This document shows positions 1 through 9,280 of a DNA stretch of 51,742 nucleotides, piece by piece. The stretch's first letter is position 1. The number at the start of each line of letters is the position of its first letter. The translations under genes were made by a program, and so were the position numbers. The notes below the pieces were generated by a model, which ran no database searches, was not told the DNA's origin, and saw only the letters and a program-made list of their open reading frames with translations. This DNA is from Acidimicrobiales bacterium (lineage in GTDB: Bacteria; Actinomycetota; Acidimicrobiia; Acidimicrobiales; MedAcidi-G1): positions 1 through 51,742 of the forward strand of contig JAAZXY010000011.1 in assembly GCA_014239855.1 (NCBI GenBank), written 5' to 3'.

Positions 1-1
1 C

Positions 2-574
2 AGCGGGGGGGCCTTCCTCTCGGCGTACGAGGCCCTCACCCACTGGGCCTACGCCAGCGGGCTGGTGACCCGACCCGACTGGGCCAACCACCCGGTCGTG
101 GTTGTCCTCATGGCCACCCTGGGCGTGGTGTTCATCTCCACGGCCCACTTCTGGCTGAACCACCGGCTCATCCACATGGTCCCGCTGTACCGGCGGGTCC
201 ACGCCCTGCACCACCGCAACCCGAACCCGACGCCGTGGTCGGGCATCTCCATGCATCCCCTCGAGCACCTCGTCTACTTCTCGGGATTCCTGGTGTTCTG
301 GGTGCTCCCCGTTCATCCGCTGGTCGTCCTGATGTTCCTCATGTACGACGGTCCCGGCCCGTCGCCCAGCCATTCCGGCTTCGCCCGGGTGCGGATCGGC
401 CGGTTCGAGGTGCCGGCCGGCGACCTCTTCCACCAGTTGCACCACCGGTACTTCGAGGTCAACTACGGCAACACCCAGATGCCCATCGACCAGTGGACCG
501 GCACCTGGCACGACGGCACGAAGGCCGCCCACCAGCGCCTCAAGGGCCGCCGACGGGCCGATCAGCAGGGGTGA
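2..574 (+). CDS. Sterol desaturase / fatty acid hydroxylase family protein, 5'-truncated by window edge
   Basis: The frame is open from base 2 with no stop, so the N-terminus lies outside the window. An internal GTG at 65 is not a convincing start, because the same frame upstream reads as family-like membrane sequence. Histidine clusters typical of di-iron membrane hydroxylases are visible: HRLIH, HALHHR, HPLEH and HQLHHRYFEVNYGN near the C-terminus. Hydrophobic segments (VVVVLMATLGVVFIS and LVYFSGFLVFWVLPV) separate the His clusters as in the fatty acid hydroxylase superfamily. The likely reaction is O2-dependent hydroxylation or desaturation of a lipid, sterol or carotenoid at the membrane; the substrate cannot be told. 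The gene ends 42 bp before the next one. Confidence 0.85.
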   Translation, partial: SGGAFLSAYEALTHWAYASGLVTRPDWANHPVVVVLMATLGVVFISTAHFWLNHRLIHMVPLYRRVHALHHRNPNPTPWSGISMHPLEHLVYFSGFLVFWVLPVHPLVVLMFLMYDGPGPSPSHSGFARVRIGRFEVPAGDLFHQLHHRYFEVNYGNTQMPIDQWTGTWHDGTKAAHQRLKGRRRADQQG

Positions 575-616
575 CCCGGTGACGGTTCTCCCCGGAATCT
601 GCGCCACGCTCGGGCC

Positions 617-2899
617 ATGAACGAGCCCGCAGTTTCCCAGGCCGAACAGGTCATCTCCCGGAGTGCCAGCGACTCCACCCCGTGGTGGCCCGAGCCGGCC
701 CTCCCGACGGCGGGCACGCCCAACGTGGTGGTGGTGCTCCTCGACGACACCGGTTTCGCCCACCTGGGTTGCTACGGCGGCCTGGTGGACACCCCCAACT
801 ACGACCGACTGGCCGAGCGGGGCCTGCGTTACACCAACTTCCACACCACGGCGCTCTGCTCGCCCACCCGGGCCTGCCTGCTGACCGGTCGCAACCACCA
901 TTCGGTGGGCATGCGGGGCCTGTCCAACTTCGACACCGGCTTTCCCAACATGCGGGGCCGCATCGCCCGATCGGCCGGGACAATGGCCGAGATGCTCCGC
1001 GAGGAGGGCTTCGCCACGTGGGCCGTCGGCAAGTGGCATCTCACCCCGATGCGCGAGGCGTCGGCCGTCGGACCGTTCGGAGACTGGCCGCTGCAGCGGG
1101 GCTTTGACCGCTACTACGGGTTCATGCAGGGCGAAACCGACCAGTTCCACCCCGAGCTCTACGAGGACAACCGCCTCGTCGACCAGCCCCGCACGCCCGA
1201 GGAGGGCTACCACGTCACCTCCGACCTGGTGGACCACGCCGTGGACCTGATGCGTACCCAGCACTCGATGGTGCCCGAGCGGCCCTTCTTCCTGTATCTG
1301 GCCTTCGGGGCCACCCACGCACCCCATCAGGCGCCCGACGAGTACCTCGAGAAGTGGCGCGGCCGGTTCGACGAGGGCTGGGACGTGGCCCGGCAGCAGG
1401 TCTACGAACGCCAGCTGGCCATGGGCGTCATCCCGCCCGGCACCGACCTGGCCCCCCGTAACCCGGGTGTCGAGGCGTGGGACGACCTGTCGGCTGACGA
1501 GCAGGCCGTGGCCTGCCGCCTCCAGGAGGCCTTCGCCGCCATGCTGGACCACACCGATGCCCAGTTGGGTCGACTTCTCGATGAACTGGACGACCTGGGC
1601 ATCAGCGACGACACCGTGGTGGTGGCCCTCAGCGACAACGGGGCCTCCCAGGAGGGTCGGGCGTCCGGTGTGCTCGACTCGTTCCGTCACTTCAACGACT
1701 CGCCGCAGCCACTGGACGAGTCCATGGCCCGCCTCGACGACATCGGCACCCGGACCAGCAGCACCAACTACCCGTGGGGCTGGGCCCAGGTCGGGAACAC
1801 CCCCGGCAAGCGCTACAAGCAGAACACCCACTCGGGCGGCATCCGCGACCCGCTCATCATCTCGTGGCCCGCCGGCATCGACCCGTCGGCCGCCGGGCAG
1901 GTCAGAACCCAGTTCCACCACGTCATCGACCTGGCGCCCACCCTGTTGGACCTGGTCGGGGTGACGGCCCCCGACGAGATCGCCGGCGTGGCCCAGCAGC
2001 CCATCGAGGGCACCAGCCTCGCCTACACCTTCGAGCCGGCCGCCGACGACGCCTCCGCGGTACCGACCCGCAAGGAGCGCCAGTACTTCGAGATGTTCGG
2101 CCACCGGGCCATCTGGGCCGACGGATGGAAGGCCGTGGCGTTCCACCCGCCCGAGACCTCGCTGGATGACGACGTGTGGGAGCTGTACCACCTCGACGAG
2201 GACTTCTCCGAGTGCAACGACCTGTCCGCCGAGCAGCCCGAGCGACTGGCTGCCCTGATCGACATGTTCTGGGAGGAAGCCGACCGCTACCAGGTCCTGC
2301 CCATTGCCGACCGGGGTGGTTGGCAGTTCGCCGGGCACGCCACGGCCGGCACGCCTCGGAATCGGGACACCTTCGTCTACCTGCCGCCCACCCAGCGGGT
2401 CCCCATGGACTCGGCGCCGGCCCTCGGATCCAGGAACTGGACGATGAGGTTCGAGGTGGATCGCCCGTCGGGCGGCGAGAACGGGGCGCTGCTGGGCTTC
2501 GGCACGGTCAACAACGGCCTGATCGTCCACCTCGACGATGACGGACACCTCGTCTACGACCACAACGCCTACTCCACCCACACGGTCATCCGGTCCCCTG
2601 AACCGGTTCCCGCCGGTTCCCGCGTGTTGGAGGTCCACCAGGACCGGGTCAGGCAGGGTCCCGGGCGGGCCCGCCTGCTGGTCGACGGCCAGCAGGTGGC
2701 CGAGGGGATCATCCCGCTGGTGCCGGTCATGGTCTCGTCGGTCGGAATGGACATCGGCCGTAACCCCACCGGGGTCAGCGGGAGCTACCAGGCGCCCTTC
2801 GCTGGGGTCCTGACCCGGGTCGAGGTGGCCACCACCCGCTCGTTCCGTCCGGACGAGGAAGCGGCCATCGAACTCGCCGCCGCAGCGGAGATGCAGTGA
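617..2899 (+). CDS. Type I sulfatase (arylsulfatase family) with C-terminal jelly-roll-like domain
   Basis: This 760-aa protein should hydrolyse sulfate esters. The N-terminal alkaline-phosphatase-type fold shows metal-binding DD at 43-44 and the formylglycine signature C81-S-P-T-R85, followed by LTGR. HAPHQAP and ALSDNGAS are further catalytic-core landmarks. After the sulfatase core (about residues 35-560), residues 590-755 form an extra beta-rich region (NWTMRFEVDRPSGGENGALL onward) resembling the concanavalin/laminin-G-like domain attached to some arylsulfatases. No Sec signal peptide is evident. The M20 peptidase starts 7 bp after the stop, so they are probably co-transcribed. Activity needs Cys-to-formylglycine conversion, but no maturase is encoded in this window. 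The substrate is unknown. Confidence 0.95.
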   Translation: MNEPAVSQAEQVISRSASDSTPWWPEPALPTAGTPNVVVVLLDDTGFAHLGCYGGLVDTPNYDRLAERGLRYTNFHTTALCSPTRACLLTGRNHHSVGMRGLSNFDTGFPNMRGRIARSAGTMAEMLREEGFATWAVGKWHLTPMREASAVGPFGDWPLQRGFDRYYGFMQGETDQFHPELYEDNRLVDQPRTPEEGYHVTSDLVDHAVDLMRTQHSMVPERPFFLYLAFGATHAPHQAPDEYLEKWRGRFDEGWDVARQQVYERQLAMGVIPPGTDLAPRNPGVEAWDDLSADEQAVACRLQEAFAAMLDHTDAQLGRLLDELDDLGISDDTVVVALSDNGASQEGRASGVLDSFRHFNDSPQPLDESMARLDDIGTRTSSTNYPWGWAQVGNTPGKRYKQNTHSGGIRDPLIISWPAGIDPSAAGQVRTQFHHVIDLAPTLLDLVGVTAPDEIAGVAQQPIEGTSLAYTFEPAADDASAVPTRKERQYFEMFGHRAIWADGWKAVAFHPPETSLDDDVWELYHLDEDFSECNDLSAEQPERLAALIDMFWEEADRYQVLPIADRGGWQFAGHATAGTPRNRDTFVYLPPTQRVPMDSAPALGSRNWTMRFEVDRPSGGENGALLGFGTVNNGLIVHLDDDGHLVYDHNAYSTHTVIRSPEPVPAGSRVLEVHQDRVRQGPGRARLLVDGQQVAEGIIPLVPVMVSSVGMDIGRNPTGVSGSYQAPFAGVLTRVEVATTRSFRPDEEAAIELAAAAEMQ

Positions 2900-2906
2900 C
2901 CGTCTG

Positions 2907-4262
2907 ATGGCCGGAGCAGGAGACCTCACCAACCAGACCGTCGAGTTGTTGCAGGCGATGATCCGCAACGAGTGCGTGAACGACGGGACCCCCGAGTCGG
3001 GCCACGAGATCCGAAATGCCGACCTGCTGGCCACCTATCTGGAGGGAACGGGTCTCGACCTGCAGCGCTACGAGCCCACGCCGGGCCGGACGTCGCTCGT
3101 GGCCCGCATCGAGGGATCGGACCCCGATGCCCCGTCGCTGTGTCTGATGGGCCACACCGACGTGGTGCCGGTCAGCCCCGACGGCTGGTCCCGTGACCCG
3201 TTCGCCGGTGAGCTGGTGGACGGCGAGGTGTGGGGGAGGGGCGCCGTCGACATGCTCAACCTGACGGCCTCCCAGGCTGTCGTGTTCCGAACGCTGGCCG
3301 ACCGGGGTTTCCGTCCCCGTGGCGACCTCGTCTTCTTCGCGGTGGCCGACGAGGAGTCGGGCAGCGCCCACGGGGCCCGCTGGATGGCTGACAACGAGTG
3401 GGACGCCATTGCCGCGGACTACGTGCTCACCGAGAACGGTGGCCTCCACTCGGGTAGCGAGGCTGCCCCGGCCATTGGCGTGAACGTGGCCGAGAAGGGC
3501 GTGGCGTGGCGACGCCTGACCGTTCGGGGCACCCCGGGCCACGGATCGGCGCCGTACCGCTCTGACAACGCCCTCGTGAAGGCCGCCGCCGTGGTGCAAC
3601 GCCTGGCCGAGTATTCGCCTGACCCGCGATTCCATGAACTCTGGCGGGCCCAGGTGGAGGCCATGGGCCTCGACGGCGACGCCCGCGACCAGTTGCTCGA
3701 CGAGGACCGCATCGACGACTACCTGGCCGGCCTGCCCCGTCGACCGTCGGTGGACGGCATGGCCGGACACCTGCATGCCTGCACCCACACCACCTTCTCG
3801 CCCAACGTGGGCGTCGGCGGGGGCAAGACCAACACCATTCCCGATCGGGTCAGCCTCGACATCGACATCCGGACCATGCCCGGCGACACCACCGAGGAGG
3901 TGGCCACCCATCTCCGCGAGGCACTGGGTGACCTGGCCGACGAGGTGGAGGCCGAGGTGCTGATGGATGACGCGGCGTCGTCCAGTCGGATCGACACCCC
4001 GCTGTGGGACAGCCTCGAGCGGGCCATCACCAAGCCGTTCCCCACGGCCCGCCTCAACCCCCAGTTCATCGTGGGCTTCACCGACTCGCGGATCTACCGG
4101 GAAAAGGGATCGGTGTCCTACGGCGCCGGGCTGCTGAGCCCGTCGGTGGATGCCGGGGAGTTCAGCCGACGTTTCCACGGCCATGACGAACGCATCGATG
4201 TGGAGTCGCTCCGGTTGACCACCGACATGTATCTCGACGTGTGTGCGGATCTTCTCGGATGA
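2907..4262 (+). CDS. M20 family metallopeptidase (ArgE/DapE/CPG2-like)
   Basis: A 451-aa di-zinc amidohydrolase of the M20 clan. Metal ligands and catalytic residues are readable: H83 and D85 in GHTDVVP, bridging D115 in GRGAVDML, and E149/E150 in ADEESGS. A late FHGHDERI supplies the C-terminal His. The central dimerisation domain spans roughly 190-320. The family cleaves N-acyl amino acids, dipeptides or carbamoyl compounds in the cytoplasm; the sequence does not fix which. It follows the sulfatase by 7 bp and its stop overlaps the ATG of the thioesterase gene (ATGA), so these genes form an operon. Confidence 0.93.
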   Translation: MAGAGDLTNQTVELLQAMIRNECVNDGTPESGHEIRNADLLATYLEGTGLDLQRYEPTPGRTSLVARIEGSDPDAPSLCLMGHTDVVPVSPDGWSRDPFAGELVDGEVWGRGAVDMLNLTASQAVVFRTLADRGFRPRGDLVFFAVADEESGSAHGARWMADNEWDAIAADYVLTENGGLHSGSEAAPAIGVNVAEKGVAWRRLTVRGTPGHGSAPYRSDNALVKAAAVVQRLAEYSPDPRFHELWRAQVEAMGLDGDARDQLLDEDRIDDYLAGLPRRPSVDGMAGHLHACTHTTFSPNVGVGGGKTNTIPDRVSLDIDIRTMPGDTTEEVATHLREALGDLADEVEAEVLMDDAASSSRIDTPLWDSLERAITKPFPTARLNPQFIVGFTDSRIYREKGSVSYGAGLLSPSVDAGEFSRRFHGHDERIDVESLRLTTDMYLDVCADLLG

Positions 4263-5083
4263 GTGAGCCGGTGCAGTACGACTTCGACCGGGAGACCGCG
4301 CTGGAAGAACTGGGGGGTCATCGACATCAGGTCCAGTTGGCCAGCAACTGGAACATCGGCGACAACCCGAACGGTGGGTATCTGACGGCCATCGGACTGC
4401 AGGCCATTCGGCGCCTGGGAAACCATCCCGACCCGATCTCGGTCACCACCCACTACCTGCGCCCGGGTTCGAGCGGTCAGTCAGGGGAGGTTTCAGCGGA
4501 GTTGATCCGTTCGGGCCGGTCGGTGACCACCGGGCGGGCCTCGCTCGTTCAGGACGGCCGCTCCCGGATCGAGGTCATGGCGTCGATGGGCGACCTGTCG
4601 GGCGCATCGGGTCACGAATACGAGATCACCGTCCCGCCACCGGACATCCCGCCGCCTGAGGACTGTGTGGAGCGCGACGGCCTCGAGCAGGGGGTGGCGT
4701 TGTTCATCGCCAGCCGGATCGACCTGCGGGTGGATCCCGAACGTGCGAAAGCGGGCGCGTCGGACACCGCGGAGATGTTCGGTTGGATCCGCTTCGCGGA
4801 CGGCCGGGAGCCCGACACCCTCGGCCTGACCCTGTTCGCCGACGCCTTTGCTCCGTCGATCTTCACGCGGCTGGGTCGAGTGGGCTGGGTGCCCACCATC
4901 GAGCTGACGGTGCACATCCGTCGGCGACCGGCCCCCGGTTGGGTGCTGGGACGGTTCGTCACCGAGGACCTCCACGACGGACGCATGATCGAGGACGGGT
5001 GGCTCTGGGACTCCACCGGTTCGTTGGTGGCCCGATCCCGGCAACTGGCCATGCTCCTGCCCGACGCCGACACGAGTTCCTGA
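4259..5083 (+). CDS. Double hot-dog acyl-CoA thioesterase-like protein (TesB/4HBT_3 type)
   Basis: About 274 aa. I use the ATG at 4259, which overlaps the stop of the peptidase gene (ATGA), rather than the upstream in-frame ATG at 4241. The N-terminal half has the hot-dog pattern NWNIGDNPNGGYL followed by THYLRPG and a strand ending in GRASLVQDGRSRIEVMAS. The C-terminal half repeats the fold, with FAPSIFTRLG and IELTVHIRRRPAPGW. Family members hydrolyse acyl-CoA thioesters. A role in releasing CoA from a catabolic intermediate is inferred from the operon with a peptidase and an amidohydrolase. No specific substrate is assignable. Confidence 0.85.
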   Translation: MSEPVQYDFDRETALEELGGHRHQVQLASNWNIGDNPNGGYLTAIGLQAIRRLGNHPDPISVTTHYLRPGSSGQSGEVSAELIRSGRSVTTGRASLVQDGRSRIEVMASMGDLSGASGHEYEITVPPPDIPPPEDCVERDGLEQGVALFIASRIDLRVDPERAKAGASDTAEMFGWIRFADGREPDTLGLTLFADAFAPSIFTRLGRVGWVPTIELTVHIRRRPAPGWVLGRFVTEDLHDGRMIEDGWLWDSTGSLVARSRQLAMLLPDADTSS

Positions 5084-5104
5084 ACAATGGATGGGGAGGG
5101 ACCC

Positions 5105-6511
5105 ATGCATGACCTGGTGATCGCGGGGGGCCGTCTGGTCGATCCAGGCAACGAGGTGGACGGGACTCGACACCTCGGCATCGACGACGGAGTGGTCACC
5201 ACGGTGTCCGAGACGCCATTGACCGGTCGGGATGTCATCGATGCGACTGGGCGGGTGGTCTGCCCGGGGTTCATCGACCTGCACACCCACACACCGACCG
5301 ACCTGGGCACCTACCTGGCGGCCCGGTCGGGGATCACCACGGCCCTCGAGTTGGAAGCAGGGGCCTATCCGACCGGTGCCTACGCGGTGGACATGGTGGG
5401 CCGGTCGCCCATCCACTTCGGGTCATCAACGGGTCACTTCGCTGTACGGGCCAAGGTGGTCGACGGCGCCGATGAACCATGCATGATCCACTCGGGCCGG
5501 ACGTTCCGGGCCGGGAAGTCGTTCGTGATCCCGGGCTCCGGTGAGCAGTTGACCGAGATCGCCCGACGCCTCCACGAGGGTCTGGACGCCGGCGGGCTGG
5601 GGATCGGCCTGCTGCTGGACTACATGAGCCGGGCCATCGACGCCGATGAACTGCGGATGATCGGTGAGGTGGCCGCCGAGCGGTCTGCACCCATCTGGAC
5701 CCACGTTCGACGGGGGGCAGCCGGCGACCCGGCGGGCCTCGACGAGATGATCGACCTTTCGTTGGACACCGGGGCGCCCGTCCACATCTGCCACATCAAC
5801 GCAAGCGCCATGGGTGCGGTCGATGAGTGGATTCGTCGCATCGAGGTGGCCAACGCCGAGGGAGCGGATGTCACCTACGAGATGTTCGTACACACCGCGG
5901 GCTCCACCAACATCGGTGTGCACGCCTTCCGGAGCGACTGGCAGGAACGGTTCGCCATCACCTACGCCGACATCCAACTGGCCGCCACCGGTGAGAGGTT
6001 GACCGCCGAGACCTTCACCCGGATTCAGGAGCAGGAGGGCGGCGCCACGGTCATCCATCACTACATGAAGGAGGAGTGGATCCGGAGCGGCCTGGTGGCA
6101 ACCGACATGATCATCGCCACCGACGCCATGCCGTGCTTCGACCTGGAGACCAGGTCGGTGCCCAACGGGGCGGGCACCCACGCCCGGATCCTCGGTCGCT
6201 ACGTCCGCGACGAGGAGTTGATCGGCCTGTCCGAGGCGGTGGCCAAGATGGCGTTGTACCCGGCCCAGCGCCTCGAAGGGGTGGCGCCGCACTTCGCCCG
6301 CAAGGGGCGACTCGGCGTGGGTTGCGATGCCGACCTGGTGGTGTTCGACGCCTCGACCATCGAGGATCGGGCCACCTATCTGGAGCCCTACCTGGAGGCC
6401 GCAGGGGTGGACCACGTGGTGGTGGCCGGGACCCCGGTCATCCGTGGCGGTGACTTCCTGGACGCCCGCCCCGGCATCCGGCAGCTGGCATCGGGCCCCG
6501 TCTCAGCCTGA
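5105..6511 (+). CDS. Amidohydrolase family protein (N-acyl-D-amino-acid deacylase / dihydroorotase-like)
   Basis: About 468 aa from the ATG at 5105. This start places a GGGGAGGG purine-rich site 3-10 bases upstream, and residues MHDLVIAGG match the usual beta-sandwich N-terminus. An in-frame ATG at 5087 would add six residues. The TIM-barrel metal site begins with PGFIDLHTHTPTD, then THVRRG and ICHINASAMG supply later His ligands, and a conserved Asp lies in IIATDAMPC. The C-terminus returns to the sandwich domain (GCDADLVVFD). The family hydrolyses amides, ureides or N-acyl-D-amino acids. It is the last gene of the sulfatase-peptidase-thioesterase group and converges with the crotonase gene. 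Confidence 0.9.
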   Translation: MHDLVIAGGRLVDPGNEVDGTRHLGIDDGVVTTVSETPLTGRDVIDATGRVVCPGFIDLHTHTPTDLGTYLAARSGITTALELEAGAYPTGAYAVDMVGRSPIHFGSSTGHFAVRAKVVDGADEPCMIHSGRTFRAGKSFVIPGSGEQLTEIARRLHEGLDAGGLGIGLLLDYMSRAIDADELRMIGEVAAERSAPIWTHVRRGAAGDPAGLDEMIDLSLDTGAPVHICHINASAMGAVDEWIRRIEVANAEGADVTYEMFVHTAGSTNIGVHAFRSDWQERFAITYADIQLAATGERLTAETFTRIQEQEGGATVIHHYMKEEWIRSGLVATDMIIATDAMPCFDLETRSVPNGAGTHARILGRYVRDEELIGLSEAVAKMALYPAQRLEGVAPHFARKGRLGVGCDADLVVFDASTIEDRATYLEPYLEAAGVDHVVVAGTPVIRGGDFLDARPGIRQLASGPVSA

Positions 6512-6535
6512 GAGCCCGCCTTCGGGAACCTGCCT

Positions 6536-7315
6536 TCAGGTACCAGTCCATTCGGGGGAGCGCTTCTCGGAGAAGGCCTTCGGGCCCTCCTTGGCATCGT
6601 TGGAACCCCACACCGACTTCATGTACGGGCGCTGGGCTTCCCAGAGATCCTCCTCGGTGGCCCCCAGAGTTGCCCGCACGAGCGCCTTGGACGCCGCCAC
6701 GGCCAGTGGAGCGTTCCGGGCGATCCGCTCGGCCAACTCGATGGCCGCGTCGAGTGCCCCGCCCCGGGGGGTGACCGTCGAGACGAGTCCGGCCTCGGCG
6801 GCCTGTTCGGCGGTGATCGGGTCACCGGTGATGGCCATCTCCATGGCCCGGCTGTAACCCACGCGGCCGGGCAGGCGAAACAGGCCGGCTCCGGCAGCGA
6901 ACAGGCCGACCTTCACCTCGGGGAGACCCAGCTTGGCGCCTTCGGCCGCCACCAGGAGGTCACACGACAGCGCCAGTTCGAGGCCGCCGGCCATGGCGAA
7001 CCCCTCGATGGCACCGATGAGGGGTTTGTCCGCTCCGTTGCTGACGAACTCCAGCATCGGGCCGATGTCCTCGCCACGGGAGAACGCCTTGAGGTCCATG
7101 CCGGAACAGAACCCCTTCCCGGCGCCGGTCAGGACCCCGGCGGTCAGGCCCGGGTCGTTGTTGAGTTCCGTGACGGCGTTCCAGAGGCCGTGGGACAGGT
7201 CGCCGTTGATGGCGTTCATGGCCTCGGGACGGTTCAGGGTGATGACCATCACCCGGTCCCGCCGCTCGACCAGTACGGCTGGCTCGGTTGCCGCTGCTGA
7301 TGCTTCTTCACTCAT
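6536..7315 (-). CDS. Enoyl-CoA hydratase/isomerase (crotonase family)
   Basis: A 259-aa crotonase-fold protein. Oxyanion-hole segments GKGFCSGMDLKAF and IEGFAMAGGLELALSCDL are clear, and the N-terminal VMVITLNRPEAMNAIN is diagnostic. Crotonases bind acyl-CoA substrates and hydrate, isomerise or cleave them in the cytoplasm. The gene lies 63 bp downstream of an SDR gene and after a zinc alcohol dehydrogenase on the same strand. Together they could carry out successive hydration and oxidation steps of an acyl or alcohol substrate; this pathway reading is inference. Confidence 0.93.
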   Translation of the reverse strand: MSEEASAAATEPAVLVERRDRVMVITLNRPEAMNAINGDLSHGLWNAVTELNNDPGLTAGVLTGAGKGFCSGMDLKAFSRGEDIGPMLEFVSNGADKPLIGAIEGFAMAGGLELALSCDLLVAAEGAKLGLPEVKVGLFAAGAGLFRLPGRVGYSRAMEMAITGDPITAEQAAEAGLVSTVTPRGGALDAAIELAERIARNAPLAVAASKALVRATLGATEEDLWEAQRPYMKSVWGSNDAKEGPKAFSEKRSPEWTGT

Positions 7316-7336
7316 CGTGATGCTCCGCTTCTCCTT

Positions 7337-7394
7337 GGGGGGCCTGTTGCGTGGGGGGCCTGCTACTTGGGGGGCCTGCTACTTGGGGGGCATG
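7337..7394. repeat. Three tandem 16-bp repeats plus a partial fourth across an SDR stop codon
   Basis: Units begin at 7337 (GGGGGGCCTGTTGCGT), 7353 (GGGGGGCCTGCTACTT) and 7369 (identical to the second). A partial fourth, GGGGGGCATG, starts at 7385. The last full unit contains the SDR stop codon (CTA on the plus strand at 7379-7381), and CTACTT also occurs one unit earlier. The repeat fills most of the gap between the SDR and crotonase genes. It looks like replication slippage in a G-rich tract. It may affect termination or spacing, but no function is shown. Confidence 0.85.
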
Positions 7395-8155
7395 CGGATG
7401 CCACCGTCGACCCGGATGACCTCGGCGTTCATGTAGGGGTTGGTGATGAGTTCGATGACCATGAAGGCCAGCTCCTCACCGGAACCGAGGCGCTTGGGGA
7501 ACAGCACCGACTCGCCGAGGTGGGCCTTGAAGGCCTCGCTCTGCTCACCCTCGCCGTAGATCGGGGTGTCGATGAGCCCCGGGGCGATGGTGTTGACCCT
7601 CACGCCGACGGCCGACAGGTCCCGGGCGATGGGCAGCGTCATGCCGACGATGCCGCCCTTGGACGCCGAGTAGGCGGCCTGGCCGATCTGACCGTCGAAG
7701 GCGGCCACCGAGGCCATGTTCACAATGGCGCCCCGCTGCCCGTCGGCCAGCGGATCGGTCCTGGCCATGGCGCCGGCGGCCCGGCTCAACACGTTGAACG
7801 AGCCGATCAGGTTGACCCGGATCACGAACTCGAAGTGCTTGAGCTCCATGGGCTCGTTGTCGCGGTTGATGGTGCGGCCCGGGTGGCCGAGGCCCGCCGA
7901 GTTCACCAGCGCCCGCAGCGGACCCATCTCCGAGGCGGCAGCCACCGCGGTGTCGGCGTCCTCGACGCTGGTGACGTCGCACCTCACGAACAGGCCACCC
8001 AACTCTGAGGCCACGGCCTGGCCGCGCTCCTCGTTGAGGTCGGCAATGACCACTCGGCTGCCTGCGGCGGCCAGTTGGCGGGCACTGGCCTCGCCGATTC
8101 CGGACGCACCGCCGGTCACCAGAGATGAACTTCCGGTCAGGTCGATTCGGGACAT
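7379..8155 (-). CDS. SDR family NAD(P)-dependent oxidoreductase
   Basis: A 258-aa classical short-chain dehydrogenase. The nucleotide-binding TGGASGIGEASARQL is at residues 13-27, a cofactor Asp follows in VVIADLNEERG, and the catalytic YSASK lies in QAAYSASKGGIVGM. Its resemblance to 3-hydroxyacyl-CoA dehydrogenase type II is general only. AGGAG lies a few bases upstream of the ATG on the minus strand. It sits between a zinc alcohol dehydrogenase and a crotonase, consistent with acyl or alcohol oxidation. The stop codon lies inside a 16-bp tandem repeat. Confidence 0.93.
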   Translation of the reverse strand: MSRIDLTGSSSLVTGGASGIGEASARQLAAAGSRVVIADLNEERGQAVASELGGLFVRCDVTSVEDADTAVAAASEMGPLRALVNSAGLGHPGRTINRDNEPMELKHFEFVIRVNLIGSFNVLSRAAGAMARTDPLADGQRGAIVNMASVAAFDGQIGQAAYSASKGGIVGMTLPIARDLSAVGVRVNTIAPGLIDTPIYGEGEQSEAFKAHLGESVLFPKRLGSGEELAFMVIELITNPYMNAEVIRVDGGIRMPPK

Positions 8156-8197
8156 GGGGAACTCCTGGTTCTGGGATTGGTGAAGAGTCGAACTTGC

Positions 8198-9280
8198 TCA
8201 GCCGTTGGGCAGGAGCACGGTGCGCGCCTCGGCGCCCGCCTTGAGGGCGTCGAACGCCCCCTGCAGGCCATCGAGGCCGGCCGTGTGGGACACCAGCTCG
8301 TCGAGCTTGAAGCGGCCCTTGAGGTACATGTCGGCAATGAGGCGGAAGTCCCGCCGGGGCTTGCCGCCGCCGGCCCGGATGCCCATCAGGTTCTTGTTCT
8401 GGTGGAGGGCCTGGAACGGGTAGGTGACCGTCGCCGTCAGGTCGGGAACGCCCACCGCGCAGACGTTGCCGCCCGCTTTGGCCATGGAGATGGAGTCGGC
8501 CAGCAACTTGGTGCTACCCACCACCTCGAAGGCGTGGTCCACGCCGCCGCCGCTGAGCTGTTGCACGGCGGCCACCGAGTCGAAGTCGTCGCCGTCCACG
8601 AGGATGAAATCGGTGGCCCCGAAGTCAGTGGCCATGCGCTCCTTGGATGCAACCCGGTCCACGGCGATGATCTGGGAGGCACCGCTGAGGTGGGCGGCCT
8701 GGATCACGTTGAGGCCCACGCCACCCGCTCCGATGACCACGCAGGTATCGCCGATGCCGATCTTGGCCCGGTTGAAGACGGCGCCCGCTCCGGTCATCAC
8801 CCCGCAGCCGATGAGGGCCGCCGATGCCAGCGGTACCTCGGGGGGAATGGGGACGGCCTGGTTCTCGTGCACGATGGTCTCCTGGGCGAAGGCCCCCAGG
8901 TTGGCGAATCCCCAGAGGGCCTGGTCGCCCTCGGTGTGGGTGTGGCGCAGGCCGCCGAAGCCGCAGTTGCCGGGGTCGCCGCCCTCACACGTCGGACAGT
9001 GACCGCAGTTTCCGAAGGTGGACAGCACCACGTGGTCGCCCACTGCGCAGTAGGTGACGGCCGAACCTATCTCGGCCACCACGCCGGCCGCCTCGTGGCC
9101 GGGTACCAACGGAGTGGGCATGTAGTACTTGCCGTGGACGCAGCTCAGGTCGCTGCCGCACACGCCGGCGGCCATGATCTCGACCCGCACCTGGCGGGGT
9201 CCGAGGGCTGCTGCGTGTTCCAGATTGTCGGACAGGCGGACGTGCTCTTCGCCGTCGCCTTCCTGGATGAGTCCCTGCAT
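8198..9280 (-). CDS. Zinc-dependent alcohol dehydrogenase (MDR superfamily)
   Basis: A 360-aa medium-chain dehydrogenase. Catalytic zinc ligands appear in GVCGSDLSCVHG and the GHEAAG motif. The structural-zinc lobe has four Cys in CGHCPTCEGGDPGNC. The Rossmann motif is GAGGVGLNVIQAA. The likely reaction is NAD-dependent oxidation of an alcohol or reduction of an aldehyde. It heads the trio ADH-SDR-crotonase transcribed leftward, with 42 bp to the SDR. The upstream hydrolase gene ends 100 bp away, so a separate promoter is possible. Confidence 0.93.
   Translation of the reverse strand: MQGLIQEGDGEEHVRLSDNLEHAAALGPRQVRVEIMAAGVCGSDLSCVHGKYYMPTPLVPGHEAAGVVAEIGSAVTYCAVGDHVVLSTFGNCGHCPTCEGGDPGNCGFGGLRHTHTEGDQALWGFANLGAFAQETIVHENQAVPIPPEVPLASAALIGCGVMTGAGAVFNRAKIGIGDTCVVIGAGGVGLNVIQAAHLSGASQIIAVDRVASKERMATDFGATDFILVDGDDFDSVAAVQQLSGGGVDHAFEVVGSTKLLADSISMAKAGGNVCAVGVPDLTATVTYPFQALHQNKNLMGIRAGGGKPRRDFRLIADMYLKGRFKLDELVSHTAGLDGLQGAFDALKAGAEARTVLLPNG

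Noticed and set aside
2775-4184. A 469-aa open frame on the minus strand
   Set aside because: It is antisense to the M20 peptidase with intact metal ligands; a shadow frame.
6512-6535. Terminator between the convergent amidohydrolase and crotonase genes
   Set aside because: Two 4-bp stems (CCCG/CGGG and CCTG/CAGG) exist but are too short and lack a T-tract to support a call.
7337-7394. CRISPR-like array
   Set aside because: Units are 16 bp and directly abutting with no spacers, and no cas genes are near.
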